Assembly: GCF_036347055.1 (NCBI RefSeq) | Contig: NZ_CP108882.1 | Coordinates: 6,312,001 to 6,376,000, forward strand | Length of the DNA stretch: 64,000 nucleotides | Direction: 5' to 3' | Source: Streptomyces sp. NBC_00820 | GTDB taxonomy: Bacteria; Actinomycetota; Actinomycetes; Streptomycetales; Streptomycetaceae | Part shown: in pieces, positions 9,035-18,221 of the stretch | How positions within the stretch are numbered: position 1 is the first letter of the stretch | How the letters are laid out: each line of letters opens with the position of its first letter | Notes under the pieces: generated by a model | What the model was told of the DNA's origin: nothing | The model's database searches: none | The model's input: the letters and a program-made list of their open reading frames with translations, nothing else | Translations under genes and position numbers: made by a program

Positions 9035-9044
9035 ACTTGTAAGT
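9035..9044. promoter_or_regulatory. Possible ROK autoregulatory site
   Basis: ACTT-GT-AAGT is a short inverted repeat in an AT-rich patch 78 bases before the ROK start. AAGT/ACTT arms occur again at 10363-10374 upstream of xylF, which suggests a shared regulator. The assignment is by analogy only. Confidence 0.35.
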
Positions 9045-9121
9045 GGCCCGGTTCCGCGGATGTGACCTGGGCCACGGGCGGCGATGGGGCCGCCCGGCCG
9101 ATGGCGGGAGTGGATGGGTCG

Positions 9122-10333
9122 ATGGAGACTCCGGGGTCGCAGTCGTCGCTGCACCGAGCCAACCTGGAACGAGTCGTGCGGGCCGTGCGGCTGGCCGGGT
9201 CGCTCACGCAGGCGGAGATCGCACGGACGACCGGCCTGTCCGCCGCGACCGTCTCGAACATCGTGCGGGAGCTGAAGGACGGCGGGACCGTCGAGGTCAC
9301 GCCCACGTCGGCCGGTGGCCGGCGGGCCCGCAGCGTCTCCCTGAGCGGGGACGCCGGGATCGTGATCGGCATCGACTTCGGGCACGCCCACCTGCGCGTC
9401 GCGATCGGGAACCTCGCGCACCAGGTGCTGGCCGAGGAGTCCGAGCCACTGGACGTCGACGCCTCCGCCGCACAGGGCTTCGACCGGGCCGAGGAGCTGG
9501 TCGCCCGCCTGATCGCGGCCACCGGGGTGGACCGGACCAAGGTGGCCGGGGTCGGGCTCGGTGTGCCGGGCCCGATCGACGTGGAATCGGGCACGCTGGG
9601 GTCCACCGCGATCCTGCCCGGCTGGAGCGGCGCCAAGCCCGCCGAGGAGCTGTACGACCGGCTCGGCGTCCCCGTGCACGTGGACAACGACGCCAATCTC
9701 GGGGCCCTCGGCGAGCTGGTCTGGGGCAGCGGCAGGGGGGTGCGCGACCTCGCCTACATCAAGGTCGCCAGCGGCGTCGGCGCCGGCCTGGTGATCAACG
9801 GGATGATCTATCGCGGCCCGGGCGGCACCGCCGGGGAGATCGGGCACATCACGCTCGACGAGGCAGGGCCGGTCTGCCGCTGCGGCAACCGCGGCTGCCT
9901 GGAGACCTTCACGGCCGCCCGGTACGTGCTCCCGCTGCTCCAGCCCAGTCACGGCAAGGACCTGACCATGGAGGGCGTCGTACGGCTGGCCAGGGACGGC
10001 GACCCGGGCTGTCGTCGGGTGATCGCCGACGTCGGCCGTCACATCGGCAGCGGTGTGGCCAATCTCTGCAATCTGCTGAACCCCAGCCGGGTGGTCCTGG
10101 GCGGTGACCTCGCCGAAGCCGGTGAGCTGGTGCTGGGGCCCATCAGGGAGTCCGTGAGCCGCTACGCGATCCCCAGTGCCGCGCGCCAACTCTCCGTGCT
10201 TCCAGGGGCACTTGGCGGGCGCGCCGAGGTGCTCGGGGCGCTCGCCCTCGCACTGAGTGAGATGGGTGATTCGACCCTTTTGGACGGCTCCGCCGCCGCG
10301 GCCCTTCCGGCGGCCACGCCTGCCTTCACTTAG
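9122..10333 (+). CDS. rok7B7: Rok7B7-type ROK family transcriptional regulator
   Basis: 403 residues. The N-terminal winged helix-turn-helix lies at about residues 30-65 (LTQAEIARTTGLSAATVSNIV). A ROK/hexokinase-fold domain follows, with DFGHAHLRVAIG as the phosphate-1-like segment and the zinc-binding motif VCRCGNRGCLE near residues 250-260. The ATG at 9122 is preferred because GGGAG lies 11 bases upstream; ATG 9101 and TTG 9023 are in frame but less well supported. In S. coelicolor the protein in this position, Rok7B7, represses the adjacent xylFGH genes and affects carbon catabolite repression and antibiotic production. The same placement between ngcEFG and xylFGH is why I use the name. 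ROK proteins bind sugars or sugar phosphates; the ligand here is not evident. Confidence 0.85.
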   Translation: METPGSQSSLHRANLERVVRAVRLAGSLTQAEIARTTGLSAATVSNIVRELKDGGTVEVTPTSAGGRRARSVSLSGDAGIVIGIDFGHAHLRVAIGNLAHQVLAEESEPLDVDASAAQGFDRAEELVARLIAATGVDRTKVAGVGLGVPGPIDVESGTLGSTAILPGWSGAKPAEELYDRLGVPVHVDNDANLGALGELVWGSGRGVRDLAYIKVASGVGAGLVINGMIYRGPGGTAGEIGHITLDEAGPVCRCGNRGCLETFTAARYVLPLLQPSHGKDLTMEGVVRLARDGDPGCRRVIADVGRHIGSGVANLCNLLNPSRVVLGGDLAEAGELVLGPIRESVSRYAIPSAARQLSVLPGALGGRAEVLGALALALSEMGDSTLLDGSAAAALPAATPAFT

Positions 10334-10339
10334 ATAACG

Positions 10340-10374
10340 GATGGCACCGTTGCCATCTCGTTAAGTATTTACTT
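10340..10374. promoter_or_regulatory. Two palindromes upstream of xylF (candidate ROK operator)
   Basis: GATGGCA-CCGT-TGCCATC (10340-10357) is a seven-base-arm inverted repeat. AAGTAT-TTACTT (10363-10374) matches its own reverse complement at five of six positions per arm. Both lie between the regulator stop and xylF, 80-115 bases before the xylF start. One of them probably binds the ROK protein. The first could alternatively be a weak terminator. Confidence 0.45.
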
Positions 10375-10454
10375 CTTGACGTCGTACTCGCGGCCGAGTT
10401 GACTTCCAGCCACCTCGGCCGCAACGACGCGGCCTCGTCAGGGAGGTTTCTAGA

Positions 10455-11570
10455 GTGAACACGCGTATGCGTCGTGCCGCCGTTGCCGTTGCCGCTGGTG
10501 CGATGGCCGTCTCGCTGGCCGCCTGTGGCAGTGCCAAGGAGTCCAAGGACAGCAGCAGCTCCTCCTCGTCGTCCGCCAAGAAGGGTGACGACATCAAGAT
10601 CGGTCTCCTTCTCCCGGAGAACAAGACCGCGCGCTACGAGAAGTTCGACCGCCCGCTGATCGAGAAGAAGATCAAGGAGCTGACGAACGGCAAGGCGCAG
10701 GTCGAGTACAACAACGCCCGCCAGGACGCGAACCTGCAGGCTCAGCAGGTCGACACGATGATCACCAACAAGGTGGACGTCCTCATCGTGGACGCGGTGG
10801 ACGCCAAGGCGATCCAGAACTCCGTGCAGAAGGCCAAGGACGCCGGCATCAAGGTCGTCGCCTACGACCGCCTCGCCGAGGGCCCGATCAGCGCCTACAC
10901 CTCGTTCGACAACACGCAGGTCGGCAAGACGCAGGGTGAGGCCCTGCTGAAGGCGCTGGGCGACAAGGCCAAGAAGTCCACCAAGATCGTCATGGTCAAC
11001 GGCTCGGTCACCGACCCGAACGCCAAGCAGTTCAAGGACGGCGCGCACTCCGTCCTGGACGGCAAGGTGACCATCGCCAAGGAGTACGACACCAAGGAGT
11101 GGTCGCCGGACAACGCCAACTCCGAGATGGAGGCGGCGATCTCCTCGGTCGGCAAGGGCAAGATCGCGGGCGTCTACTCCGCCAACGACGGCATGGCCGG
11201 CGGTATCATCACCGCCCTCAAGTCCGCGGGCGTCAAGGTCCCGGTCACCGGGCAGGACGCCGAGCTGGCCGGTGTGCAGCGCATCGTCTCCGGTGAGCAG
11301 AACATGAGCGTGTACAAGTCCTACCCGCAGGAGGCCGACGTCGCGGCCGAGCTGGCGGTCGCTCTGGCCAAGGGCACCAGCCTGGACACCATCGCCAAGG
11401 ACAAGGTCTCCTCGGGCAGCGCCACGGACGTTCCGTCGATCATCGTGCCGGTCGTCTCGCTGACGAAGGACAACATCAAGGACACCGTCATCAAGGACGG
11501 CATCTACACCGTCGCCGACATCTGCACGAGCGACTACAAGGCCGCCTGCGCGAAGCTCGGCCTCAGCTAA
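10455..11570 (+). CDS. xylF: XylF: pentose (xylose)-binding lipoprotein
   Basis: 371 residues, periplasmic-binding-protein-like family of the ribose/xylose type. The GTG start has GGGAGG eight bases upstream. The signal peptide ends in lipobox LAAC with Cys24 lipidated, followed by a Ser/Lys-rich linker. The mature protein begins DDIKIGLLLPENKTARYEKF, the pattern of xylose-binding proteins, and continues with IVDAVDAKAIQNS and VYSANDGMAGG. It should deliver a pentose to XylH. A strong hairpin separates it from the ATPase gene. Proximity to the Rok7B7-type regulator supports xylose. A related pentose cannot be excluded. Confidence 0.85.
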   Translation: MNTRMRRAAVAVAAGAMAVSLAACGSAKESKDSSSSSSSSAKKGDDIKIGLLLPENKTARYEKFDRPLIEKKIKELTNGKAQVEYNNARQDANLQAQQVDTMITNKVDVLIVDAVDAKAIQNSVQKAKDAGIKVVAYDRLAEGPISAYTSFDNTQVGKTQGEALLKALGDKAKKSTKIVMVNGSVTDPNAKQFKDGAHSVLDGKVTIAKEYDTKEWSPDNANSEMEAAISSVGKGKIAGVYSANDGMAGGIITALKSAGVKVPVTGQDAELAGVQRIVSGEQNMSVYKSYPQEADVAAELAVALAKGTSLDTIAKDKVSSGSATDVPSIIVPVVSLTKDNIKDTVIKDGIYTVADICTSDYKAACAKLGLS

Positions 11571-11649
11571 GCAGCCCCAAGTCACCTCCCCGGTACGGGC
11601 GTCCACTCCCGGATGCCCCCGTGGGACGGGACCGGCTGTCCAAGGCTCC

Positions 11650-11700
11650 TCCGGCGCCCCGCGCATAAACAGCCCCGCAAGCTCGGCGCGGGGCGCCGGA
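11650..11700 (+). terminator. Intercistronic hairpin between xylF and xylG
   Basis: A 15-base perfect stem, CCGGCGCCCCGCGC closing with GCGCGGGGCGCCGG plus a T-A pair, encloses a 21-base loop. It lies 79 bases after xylF and 64 before xylG. In importer operons such hairpins partly terminate transcription or protect the upstream mRNA, giving more binding protein than ATPase and permease. That role is inferred here. Confidence 0.65.
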
Positions 11701-11764
11701 CGGAACTCCCCACATTCTTCTGCACAACCTCCCGCCGGGTCAGGCGGCGAAGGAGATGGTTCAC

Positions 11765-12547
11765 GTGTCCGCTACGCCCGTGCTGGCGTTGCGCGGGGTC
11801 TCCAAGCGATTCGGTGCCGTCCAGGCGCTCACCGACGTAGAGCTTGAGGTCCACGCCGGTGAGGTGGTCGCCCTGGTGGGCGACAACGGCGCCGGAAAGT
11901 CCACGCTGGTCAAGACGATCGCCGGCGTGCACCCCATCGATGAGGGCGTCATCGAATGGGACGGCAAGGCCGTCTCGATCAGCCGGCCGCACGACTCCCA
12001 GGCCCTGGGGATCGCGACGGTCTACCAGGACCTCGCGCTGTGCGACAACATCGACGTCGTCGGCAACCTGTTCCTCGGCCGTGAGCTGAGGAAGTGGGGT
12101 GTCCTGGACGAGGTCGAGATGGAGCGCCGCGCCCGCGAGCTGCTCACCACGCTCTCGATCCGTATCCCCAGCGTGCGTATCCCGATCGCCTCGCTGTCCG
12201 GCGGTCAGCGCCAGACCGTGGCCATCGCCCGGTCCATGCTCGGCGAGCCCAAGCTGGTGATCCTGGACGAGCCCACCGCCGCCCTCGGCGTCGAGCAGAC
12301 CGCCCAGGTCCTCGACCTCGTCGAGCGACTGCGCGAGCGCGGCCACGCCGTCATCCTCATCAGCCACAACATGGCGGACGTGAAGGCGGTGGCCGACAAG
12401 GTCGCCGTTCTGCGCCTCGGCCGCAACAACGGCGTCTTCGAGGTCAAGACGACCTCGCAGGAGGAGATCATCTCCGCCATCACGGGCGCCTCCGACAACG
12501 CTGTGACCCGCCGTGCGGCGCGCACGAACGGGGAGGTTTCCCAGTGA
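11765..12547 (+). CDS. xylG: XylG: half-size sugar ABC ATPase
   Basis: 260 residues with one complete nucleotide-binding domain: Walker A GDNGAGKST at residues 39-47, signature LSGGQRQ near 143 and Walker B LVILDEPTAAL near 163. GTG 11765 is chosen over ATG 11756 because GGAG ends one base before that ATG but stands nine bases before the GTG. Most RbsA/XylG ATPases carry two fused domains (about 500 residues). This is a single-domain type and should act as a homodimer under XylH. It overlaps xylH by four bases (GTGA), so the two are translationally coupled. It energises pentose uptake. Confidence 0.87.
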   Translation: MSATPVLALRGVSKRFGAVQALTDVELEVHAGEVVALVGDNGAGKSTLVKTIAGVHPIDEGVIEWDGKAVSISRPHDSQALGIATVYQDLALCDNIDVVGNLFLGRELRKWGVLDEVEMERRARELLTTLSIRIPSVRIPIASLSGGQRQTVAIARSMLGEPKLVILDEPTAALGVEQTAQVLDLVERLRERGHAVILISHNMADVKAVADKVAVLRLGRNNGVFEVKTTSQEEIISAITGASDNAVTRRAARTNGEVSQ

Positions 12548-13854
12548 CCATCGACAAGACCTCAGCGAACCTCGAAGAGACCCCCGAGGGTCCCGAGGAG
12601 TCCGTGGTGAACCCGGAGGCCCCGGCGGCCGCCGTCCCCGCGGTCGACCCGCGCCTGCTCGTGCGCGAGCAGGGCCTGCTGGGCTACTGGAACGACTTCA
12701 AGCGCAAGATGAAGGCCGGCGAGCTGGGATCCCTCCCGGTCGTCGTGGGCCTTGCGCTCATCTGCGTGATCTTCCAGTGCCTGAACTCCGAGTTCCTCTC
12801 CGCGCAGAACATCAGTGACATCACCGTCACGATGGTCGGTACGGGCATGATCTCGGTCGGCATCGTCTTCGTGCTGCTGCTCGGCGAGATCGACCTGTCG
12901 GTCGGCTCGGTCAGCGGCGCGGCCAGTGCCCTCGCCGCCGTGATGGCGGTCAACCAGGGTATGCCCGAGTGGCTGGCCGTCCTCGTCGCCATCGCCATCG
13001 GCGCGGCCATCGGTGCGCTGCACGGCTTCTTCTTCGCGGTGCTCGGCGCTCCCGCCTTCGCCGTGACGCTGGCCGGCCTGCTGTTCTGGCTCGGCTTCAT
13101 GCTGAAGGTGCTGGGTGACGACGGCACGATCAACCTGAGCTACGACGGTCTGATCAGCAACCTGACCACGTACTTCTTCTCGGACGTGGCCGCCGCGTAC
13201 GGCCTCGCCGGCGTCGTGGTCGTGCTGTTCTTCGTCTCCTCCTTCCTCGGCAACCGGCGCCGCGAGGCCGCGGGCGTCCCGTCCCGGCCGCTCAGCGACA
13301 CGATCCTGCGCACCGTGCTGCTCGCCGTGGTCTCCTTCGCCGCGGCCTACATGTACAACCAGTACAAGGGCCTGCCGCTGGCCACGGTGATCTTCCTCGT
13401 GTTCCTGGTCGCCACCGACTTCGTGCTCCGCCGTACCGCCTACGGTCGCAAGATCTTCGCGCTCGGTGGCAGCGTGGAGGCCTCCCGCCGTGCGGGCATC
13501 AACGTCACGGCGGTGCGCATCTCGGTGTTCGCGATCTCCGGTGGCTTCGCCGCCATCGGCGGTCTGTTCCTGGCCTCGAAGATCGCCTCCGCCAACCAGA
13601 GCGCCGGCGCCGGCGACCTGCTGATGAACGCGATCGCCGCGGCCGTCATCGGTGGCACCTCGCTCTTCGGTGGCCGCGGCCGCACCTGGAACGCCCTGCT
13701 GGGTGTGCTGGTGATCGTGTCCATCCAGTACGGTCTCCAGCTGGAGTCCATCGCGGAGCCGGTGAAGTACATGATCACCGCCGCGGTGCTGCTGACCACG
13801 GTGGTCATCGACTCCATCACCCGTAAGACGCAGAAGACCGCGGGTCGCGCGTAA
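12544..13854 (+). CDS. xylH: XylH: pentose ABC permease
   Basis: 436 residues of the BPD_transp_2 (RbsC/XylH) family, with about ten hydrophobic spans after a 65-residue hydrophilic, Pro/Glu-rich N-terminus that begins MTIDKTSANLEET. The GTG start overlaps the xylG stop as GTGA, and GGAGG stands about nine bases upstream. Conserved segments include LLLGEIDLSVGSVSG and GGTSLFGGRGRTWNALLG, the latter typical of the family and thought to contact the ATPase. It is the last gene of the operon and is followed by a hairpin at 13946. Confidence 0.88.
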   Translation: MTIDKTSANLEETPEGPEESVVNPEAPAAAVPAVDPRLLVREQGLLGYWNDFKRKMKAGELGSLPVVVGLALICVIFQCLNSEFLSAQNISDITVTMVGTGMISVGIVFVLLLGEIDLSVGSVSGAASALAAVMAVNQGMPEWLAVLVAIAIGAAIGALHGFFFAVLGAPAFAVTLAGLLFWLGFMLKVLGDDGTINLSYDGLISNLTTYFFSDVAAAYGLAGVVVVLFFVSSFLGNRRREAAGVPSRPLSDTILRTVLLAVVSFAAAYMYNQYKGLPLATVIFLVFLVATDFVLRRTAYGRKIFALGGSVEASRRAGINVTAVRISVFAISGGFAAIGGLFLASKIASANQSAGAGDLLMNAIAAAVIGGTSLFGGRGRTWNALLGVLVIVSIQYGLQLESIAEPVKYMITAAVLLTTVVIDSITRKTQKTAGRA

Positions 13855-13905
13855 CGGATCCGCCACGAAGATGCGGGGGGCGAGTGCGCGGGAACCGGTC
13901 CGTCG

Positions 13906-13934
13906 TGGCTGGTCGCGCGGCTCCCCGCACCCCT
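13906..13934. repeat. Copy of a dispersed intergenic repeat
   Basis: TGGCTGGTCGCGCGG followed by CTCCCCGCACCCCT is a diverged copy of the sequence found twice near 21851 and 22042. From memory, this kind of sequence recurs between genes in many Streptomyces genomes; its function is unknown. Confidence 0.55.
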
Positions 13935-13945
13935 GGCAGGTCGAA

Positions 13946-13974
13946 GTGCCCGGTGCCTACAAGGTGCCGGGCAC
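13946..13974 (+). terminator. Terminator of xylFGH
   Basis: GTGCCCGGTGCCT (13946-13958) pairs with AGGTGCCGGGCAC (13962-13974), with two G-T wobbles and a three-base loop, followed by CTT. It lies 91 bases after xylH. Confidence 0.6.
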
Positions 13975-14071
13975 CTTCGTGTGCCGGACCCGGGCACCGG
14001 CGATCAAGCCGGAATAATAGACTCATCAACCCCGGCAAAAGCTCGATCAGCTCTACTGCAAGGAGGCACGG

Positions 14072-16012
14072 GTGCCGCTGCTGACCCGCATCAGGGGACC
14101 GCGCGATCTGGACCGGCTCAGCCTGGAGGAGCTGGACCAGCTGGCAGAGGAGATCCGGACCTTCCTCGTCGACGCCGTCTCCAAGACCGGCGGCCACCTC
14201 GGCCCCAACCTCGGTGTGGTGGAGCTGACCATCGCTCTGCACCGGGTCTTCGACTCACCGAAGGACAAGGTGCTCTGGGACACCGGTCACCAGTCCTACG
14301 TACACAAGCTGCTCACCGGCCGGCAGGACTTCTCCCGGCTGAAGATGAAGGGCGGCCTTTCCGGCTATCCGGCACAGGGCGAGTCCGAGCACGACGTCAT
14401 CGAGAACAGCCACGCCTCCACGGTGCTCGGCTGGGCCGACGGCATCGCCAAGGCCAACGAGCTCAAGAAGCGGGACAGCCGTGTCGTCGCCGTCATCGGT
14501 GACGGCGCCCTGACCGGCGGCATGGCCTGGGAGGCGCTGAACAACATCGCCGACGCCAAGGACCGCCCGCTGGTCATCGTCGTCAACGACAACGAGCGGT
14601 CGTACGCGCCCACGATCGGCGGTCTCGCCAACCACCTGGCCACCCTGCGCACCACCGACGGCTACGAGCGCTTCCTCGCCCGCGGCAAGGACTTCCTGGA
14701 GCGCACCCCGGTCGTCGGCAGGCCGCTCTACGAGACCCTGCACGGCGCCAAGAAGGGCCTGAAGGACTTCATCGCCCCGCAGGGCATGTTCGAGGACCTC
14801 GGCCTGAAGTACGTCGGCCCGATCGACGGCCACGACATCGAGGCGCTGGAGTCGGCGCTGGCCCGCGCCAAGCGCTTCGGCGGCCCGGTCATCGTGCACT
14901 GCCTGACCGAGAAGGGGCGCGGCTACCAGCCCGCCCTCCAGGACGAGGCCGACCGCTTCCACGGCATCGGCCCCATCCACCCCGACACCGGCCTGCCGGT
15001 CAAGGCGGCGGGCGCCGACTGGACCTCCGTGTTCGGTGACGAGATGGTCAGGCTCGGCGAGGAGCGCGACGACATCGTCGCCATCACGGCGGCCATGCTC
15101 CAGCCGGTGGGCCTGGACAAGTTCGCCAAGCGCTTCCCCGACCGCGTCTACGACGTCGGCATCGCGGAGCAGCACGGCGCCGTCTCCGCCGCCGGCCTGG
15201 CGCACGGCGGGGTGCACCCCGTCTTCGCGGTGTACGCCACCTTCCTCAACCGCGCCTTCGACCAGGTCCTGATGGACGTGGCGCTGCACAAGTGCGGCGT
15301 GACCTTCGTCCTGGACCGGGCCGGCGTCACCGGCACCGACGGCGCCTCCCACAACGGCATGTGGGACATGTCGATCCTCCAGGTCGTCCCCGGGCTGCGG
15401 CTGGCTGCCCCGCGCGACGCCGAGCAGGTCCGCGCCCAGCTGCGCGAGGCCGTCGCCGTCGAGGACGCGCCGACCGTGGTGCGCTTCTCCAAGGGCGCCG
15501 TCGGCCCCGCCGTACCGGCTCTCCGCCAGGTCGGCGGCATGGACGTGCTGCGCGAGCCGGGCACCGACACGCCCGACGTGCTGCTGGTCTCCGTGGGCGC
15601 CCTCGCCCCGATGTGCCTGGAGATCGCCGGGCTGCTCGACAAGCAGGGCATCTCGACCACCGTCGTCGACCCGCGCTGGGTCAAGCCCGTCGACGAGGCC
15701 ATGGCCCCGCTCGCCGAGCGGCACCGGGTGGTCGTCACCGTCGAGGACAACAGCCGCGTCGGCGGCGTCGGCTCCGCGATCGCGCAGGCACTGCGCGACG
15801 CGGGCGTGGACGTGCCGCTGCGTGACTTCGGCATCCCGCCGCGCTTCCTCGACCACGCCTCCCGCGCCGAGGTCATGACCGAGATCGGCCTGACCGCGCC
15901 GGACATCGCCCGCCAGGTCACCGGTCTGGTCGCCAAGCTCGACGGCAGGCTGGACGCCAAGTTCGGCGGCACGTCCGCCGTCGTGGACCCGGTGGAGCCG
16001 GCGCGCGACTAA
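14072..16012 (+). CDS. dxs: 1-deoxy-D-xylulose-5-phosphate synthase
   Basis: 646 residues, full length for the family. The enzyme condenses pyruvate and glyceraldehyde 3-phosphate with thiamine diphosphate, releasing CO2 and giving DXP, the first intermediate of the MEP route to isoprenoids. Visible motifs are [15 protein letters not shown] near residue 70, the ThDP motif GDGALTGG at about 143-150, and VGIAEQHGA near 365 with the conserved Glu that activates the cofactor. The GTG start has AGGAGG five bases upstream. It is transcribed alone and closed by a strong terminator. It supplies precursors for quinones, carotenoids and terpenes such as geosmin, whose synthase begins at the far end of the window. 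Confidence 0.96.
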   Translation: MPLLTRIRGPRDLDRLSLEELDQLAEEIRTFLVDAVSKTGGHLGPNLGVVELTIALHRVFDSPKDKVLWDTGHQSYVHKLLTGRQDFSRLKMKGGLSGYPAQGESEHDVIENSHASTVLGWADGIAKANELKKRDSRVVAVIGDGALTGGMAWEALNNIADAKDRPLVIVVNDNERSYAPTIGGLANHLATLRTTDGYERFLARGKDFLERTPVVGRPLYETLHGAKKGLKDFIAPQGMFEDLGLKYVGPIDGHDIEALESALARAKRFGGPVIVHCLTEKGRGYQPALQDEADRFHGIGPIHPDTGLPVKAAGADWTSVFGDEMVRLGEERDDIVAITAAMLQPVGLDKFAKRFPDRVYDVGIAEQHGAVSAAGLAHGGVHPVFAVYATFLNRAFDQVLMDVALHKCGVTFVLDRAGVTGTDGASHNGMWDMSILQVVPGLRLAAPRDAEQVRAQLREAVAVEDAPTVVRFSKGAVGPAVPALRQVGGMDVLREPGTDTPDVLLVSVGALAPMCLEIAGLLDKQGISTTVVDPRWVKPVDEAMAPLAERHRVVVTVEDNSRVGGVGSAIAQALRDAGVDVPLRDFGIPPRFLDHASRAEVMTEIGLTAPDIARQVTGLVAKLDGRLDAKFGGTSAVVDPVEPARD

Positions 16013-16031
16013 CGCGACCGGAGAAGGCCTC

Positions 16032-16079
16032 GAAAGGGCCGGTTCCGCCTCACTTCCAGGTGGCGGAACCGGCCCTTTT
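16032..16079 (+). terminator. Intrinsic terminator of dxs
   Basis: A 17-base perfect stem (AAAGGGCCGGTTCCGCC against GGCGGAACCGGCCCTTT) with a 12-base loop is followed by TTTTG. This is the clearest factor-independent terminator in the window. Confidence 0.85.
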
Positions 16080-16164
16080 GCGTGAACCTGCGTATGTCGG
16101 GGCATACGCATCCCCAGCCCTCTCGATCATGTCGAGGACGACGAGCGCGTGGGAGGTAGGCCCA

Positions 16165-17700
16165 GTGACCAGCACCCTCTTCCGTACGAAGAAGGTCGAG
16201 CAGTCCATCCTCGACACCGAGGAACCGGAACACGCGCTCAAGAAGTCCCTGTCAGCCCTCGACCTGACCGTCTTCGGCGTCGGCGTCATCATCGGCACGG
16301 GCATCTTCGTCTACACGGGTTCGGTCGCCAAGACCACCTCCGGTCCCGCGATCGCCCTGTCGTTCGTCGCGGCGGGCATCGTCTGCGCCCTGGCCGCCCT
16401 CTGTTACGCCGAGTTCGCCTCCACCGTCCCGGTGGCCGGGTCGGCGTACACGTTCTCGTACGCCTCGATCGGCGAACTGCCCGCCTGGATCATCGGCTGG
16501 GACCTGGTGCTGGAATTCGCCCTGGGTACGGCGGTGGTGGCCGTCGGCTGGTCCGGCTACTTCCGGTCGTTCCTGTCGAACAACATCGGATGGAACATCC
16601 CCGAGGTGCTCGGCGGGCGGGACGGCGCCTCGGGATTCGGCTTCGACATCTTCGCCTCCCTGCTGGTCCTGGTGCTCACGGCCGTGCTCGTGGTCGGCAT
16701 GAAGCTGTCCGCACGGGTCACCCAGGTGGTCGTGGCGATCAAGCTGGTCGTCGTGCTCATCGTGATCATCGCCGGGGCGTTCATCGTCAACACCGCCAAC
16801 TACCACCCCTTCATCCCCCCGTCCGAACCGGCGGCCTCCACCAGCGCCATCAAGGCGCCGCTGATCCAGCTGATGTTCGGGTGGGCGCCGTCGAACTTCG
16901 GCGTGATGGGCATCTTCACCGGCGCCTCGATCGTCTTCTTCGCCTTCATCGGCTTCGACGTGGTGGCCACGGCCGCCGAGGAGACCCGCAACCCGCAGCG
17001 CGACATGCCGCGCGGCATCATCGGCTCGCTGCTCATCTGCACGCTGCTGTACGTGGCGGTGTCGATCGTCGTCACCGGCATGGAGAAGTACACGAACCTG
17101 TCCGTGCAGGCGCCGCTCGCCCAGGCCTTCAAGGCCACGGGCCACCCCGCCTACGCGGGCATCATCAGCTTCGGCGCCACCATCGGCCTGATCACGGTGT
17201 GCATGATCCTGCTGCTCGGCCAGACCCGCGTGTTCTTCGCGATGAGCCGCGACGGCCTGCTGCCGCGCTTCTTCTCGCACACCCACCCGCGCTACCGGAC
17301 GCCGTACCGGCCGACCATCCTGCTCGGCGTGATCATCGCGGTCATCGCGGGCTTCACCAGCCTCGAGACGCTCGGTGAGCTGGTGAACATCGGCACCCTG
17401 TTCGCCTTCATCATCGTCGCGATCAGCGTGGTCATCCTCCGCAGGACCCGCCCCGACCTGCACCGTGCCTTCCGCACCCCGTGGGTCCCGGTCGTCCCGA
17501 TCCTGTCGGTGTGCGCCTCGCTGTGGCTGATGCTCAACCTGCCCACCGAGACCTGGATCCGGTTCGCCATCTGGATGGCCATCGGCTTCGTCGTCTACTT
17601 CGCCTACGGCCGCTCGCACAGCCGCCTCGGCCGCCAGGAGGAGACGACCCGGGACGACGTCCTGGGCGGGCACGAGCACCACGACAGGAAGAAGCCGTAG
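16165..17700 (+). CDS. APC-superfamily amino-acid permease (cationic amino-acid transporter type)
   Basis: 511 residues with about twelve membrane spans. The GTG at 16165 has GGAGG eight bases upstream; the frame is open further back, but that part overlaps the dxs terminator. The N-terminus (KKSLSALDLTVFGVG) is followed by the IGTGIFVYTG helix 1 motif that forms the substrate and cation site in APC transporters, and FFAFIGFDVVATAAEE is the family signature in span 6. The His-rich tail (GGHEHHDRKKP) is hydrophilic. Close relatives (YfnA, GabP and CAT types) import amino acids by proton symport. The substrate cannot be assigned. It is a single gene between dxs and the convergent NYN gene. Confidence 0.87.
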   Translation: MTSTLFRTKKVEQSILDTEEPEHALKKSLSALDLTVFGVGVIIGTGIFVYTGSVAKTTSGPAIALSFVAAGIVCALAALCYAEFASTVPVAGSAYTFSYASIGELPAWIIGWDLVLEFALGTAVVAVGWSGYFRSFLSNNIGWNIPEVLGGRDGASGFGFDIFASLLVLVLTAVLVVGMKLSARVTQVVVAIKLVVVLIVIIAGAFIVNTANYHPFIPPSEPAASTSAIKAPLIQLMFGWAPSNFGVMGIFTGASIVFFAFIGFDVVATAAEETRNPQRDMPRGIIGSLLICTLLYVAVSIVVTGMEKYTNLSVQAPLAQAFKATGHPAYAGIISFGATIGLITVCMILLLGQTRVFFAMSRDGLLPRFFSHTHPRYRTPYRPTILLGVIIAVIAGFTSLETLGELVNIGTLFAFIIVAISVVILRRTRPDLHRAFRTPWVPVVPILSVCASLWLMLNLPTETWIRFAIWMAIGFVVYFAYGRSHSRLGRQEETTRDDVLGGHEHHDRKKP

Positions 17701-17715
17701 GCGCGGCGCCGCCGC

Positions 17716-18108
17716 TCAGCCGAGTACCGTACGCGGGCCCGTCACCTCGGCGCCCAGGTCGGACACCCTGCGCCGCAGCTCGCGGTCGGCGGTGACGACC
17801 AGGCGGGGCCGGTCGGCGGTGCCGGAGACCAGCTCCACGATCCAGTCGTCCCCGCTGCCGGGCGCGGACTCCACCCGCACCCCCGGCACCGACTCCACGC
17901 CCCGTGCCGCGCCCTCCACGACCAGCACGATCTCCGAAGGATCCGCGTGGCCGGGAACCCCGCCGGTGGCCAGCCGGTCCCGCAGCCGCTCGGCGGCCCC
18001 CTTGCGGTCCTTCCACCAACCGTCGGGCTTCGATCCGACGACGTTCGCGCAGTCGACGATCACGAGCAGGGGATCGTCCGTGTCCGGGGAACCATGTGCA
18101 TCGTCCAT
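17716..18108 (-). CDS. NYN/PIN-like small protein
   Basis: 130 residues. It begins LLVIVDCANVVGSKPDGWW, with an early Asp-Asn motif typical of NYN/PIN-fold ribonucleases. Further acidic residues appear in GSGDDWIVEL and VVTADRELRRRVSDLGAEV, an arrangement consistent with the metal-binding carboxylates of this fold. A nuclease role is possible but not shown. The ATG at 18108 gives a start matched to the domain; the ribosome site is weak. It converges on the amino-acid permease gene, 15 bases apart. Confidence 0.7.
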   Translation of the reverse strand: MDDAHGSPDTDDPLLVIVDCANVVGSKPDGWWKDRKGAAERLRDRLATGGVPGHADPSEIVLVVEGAARGVESVPGVRVESAPGSGDDWIVELVSGTADRPRLVVTADRELRRRVSDLGAEVTGPRTVLG

Positions 18109-18167
18109 ACCCCAAGAGTGGCACTTAACCGATGGGGCGGCGCGGAGCCCCGGGGGAGAACGGAAAA

Positions 18168-18206
18168 ACCGGGTGCCGTACCCCCGGTGGAGGTACGGCA
18201 CCCGGT
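18168..18206 (-). terminator. Terminator of the fadA-fadB genes
   Basis: ACCGGGTGCCGTACC pairs with GGTACGGCACCCGGT (15 bases, nine-base loop). On the minus strand it is followed by a run of five T. It lies 16 bases after the fadB stop. Confidence 0.8.
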
Positions 18207-18221
18207 CTGTTCCGCTCGGCG

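Noticed and set aside
12094..12543. N-terminal extension of xylH over xylG
   Set aside because: It is the out-of-frame reading of the ATPase gene; the GTGA overlap with GGAGG sets the start at 12544.
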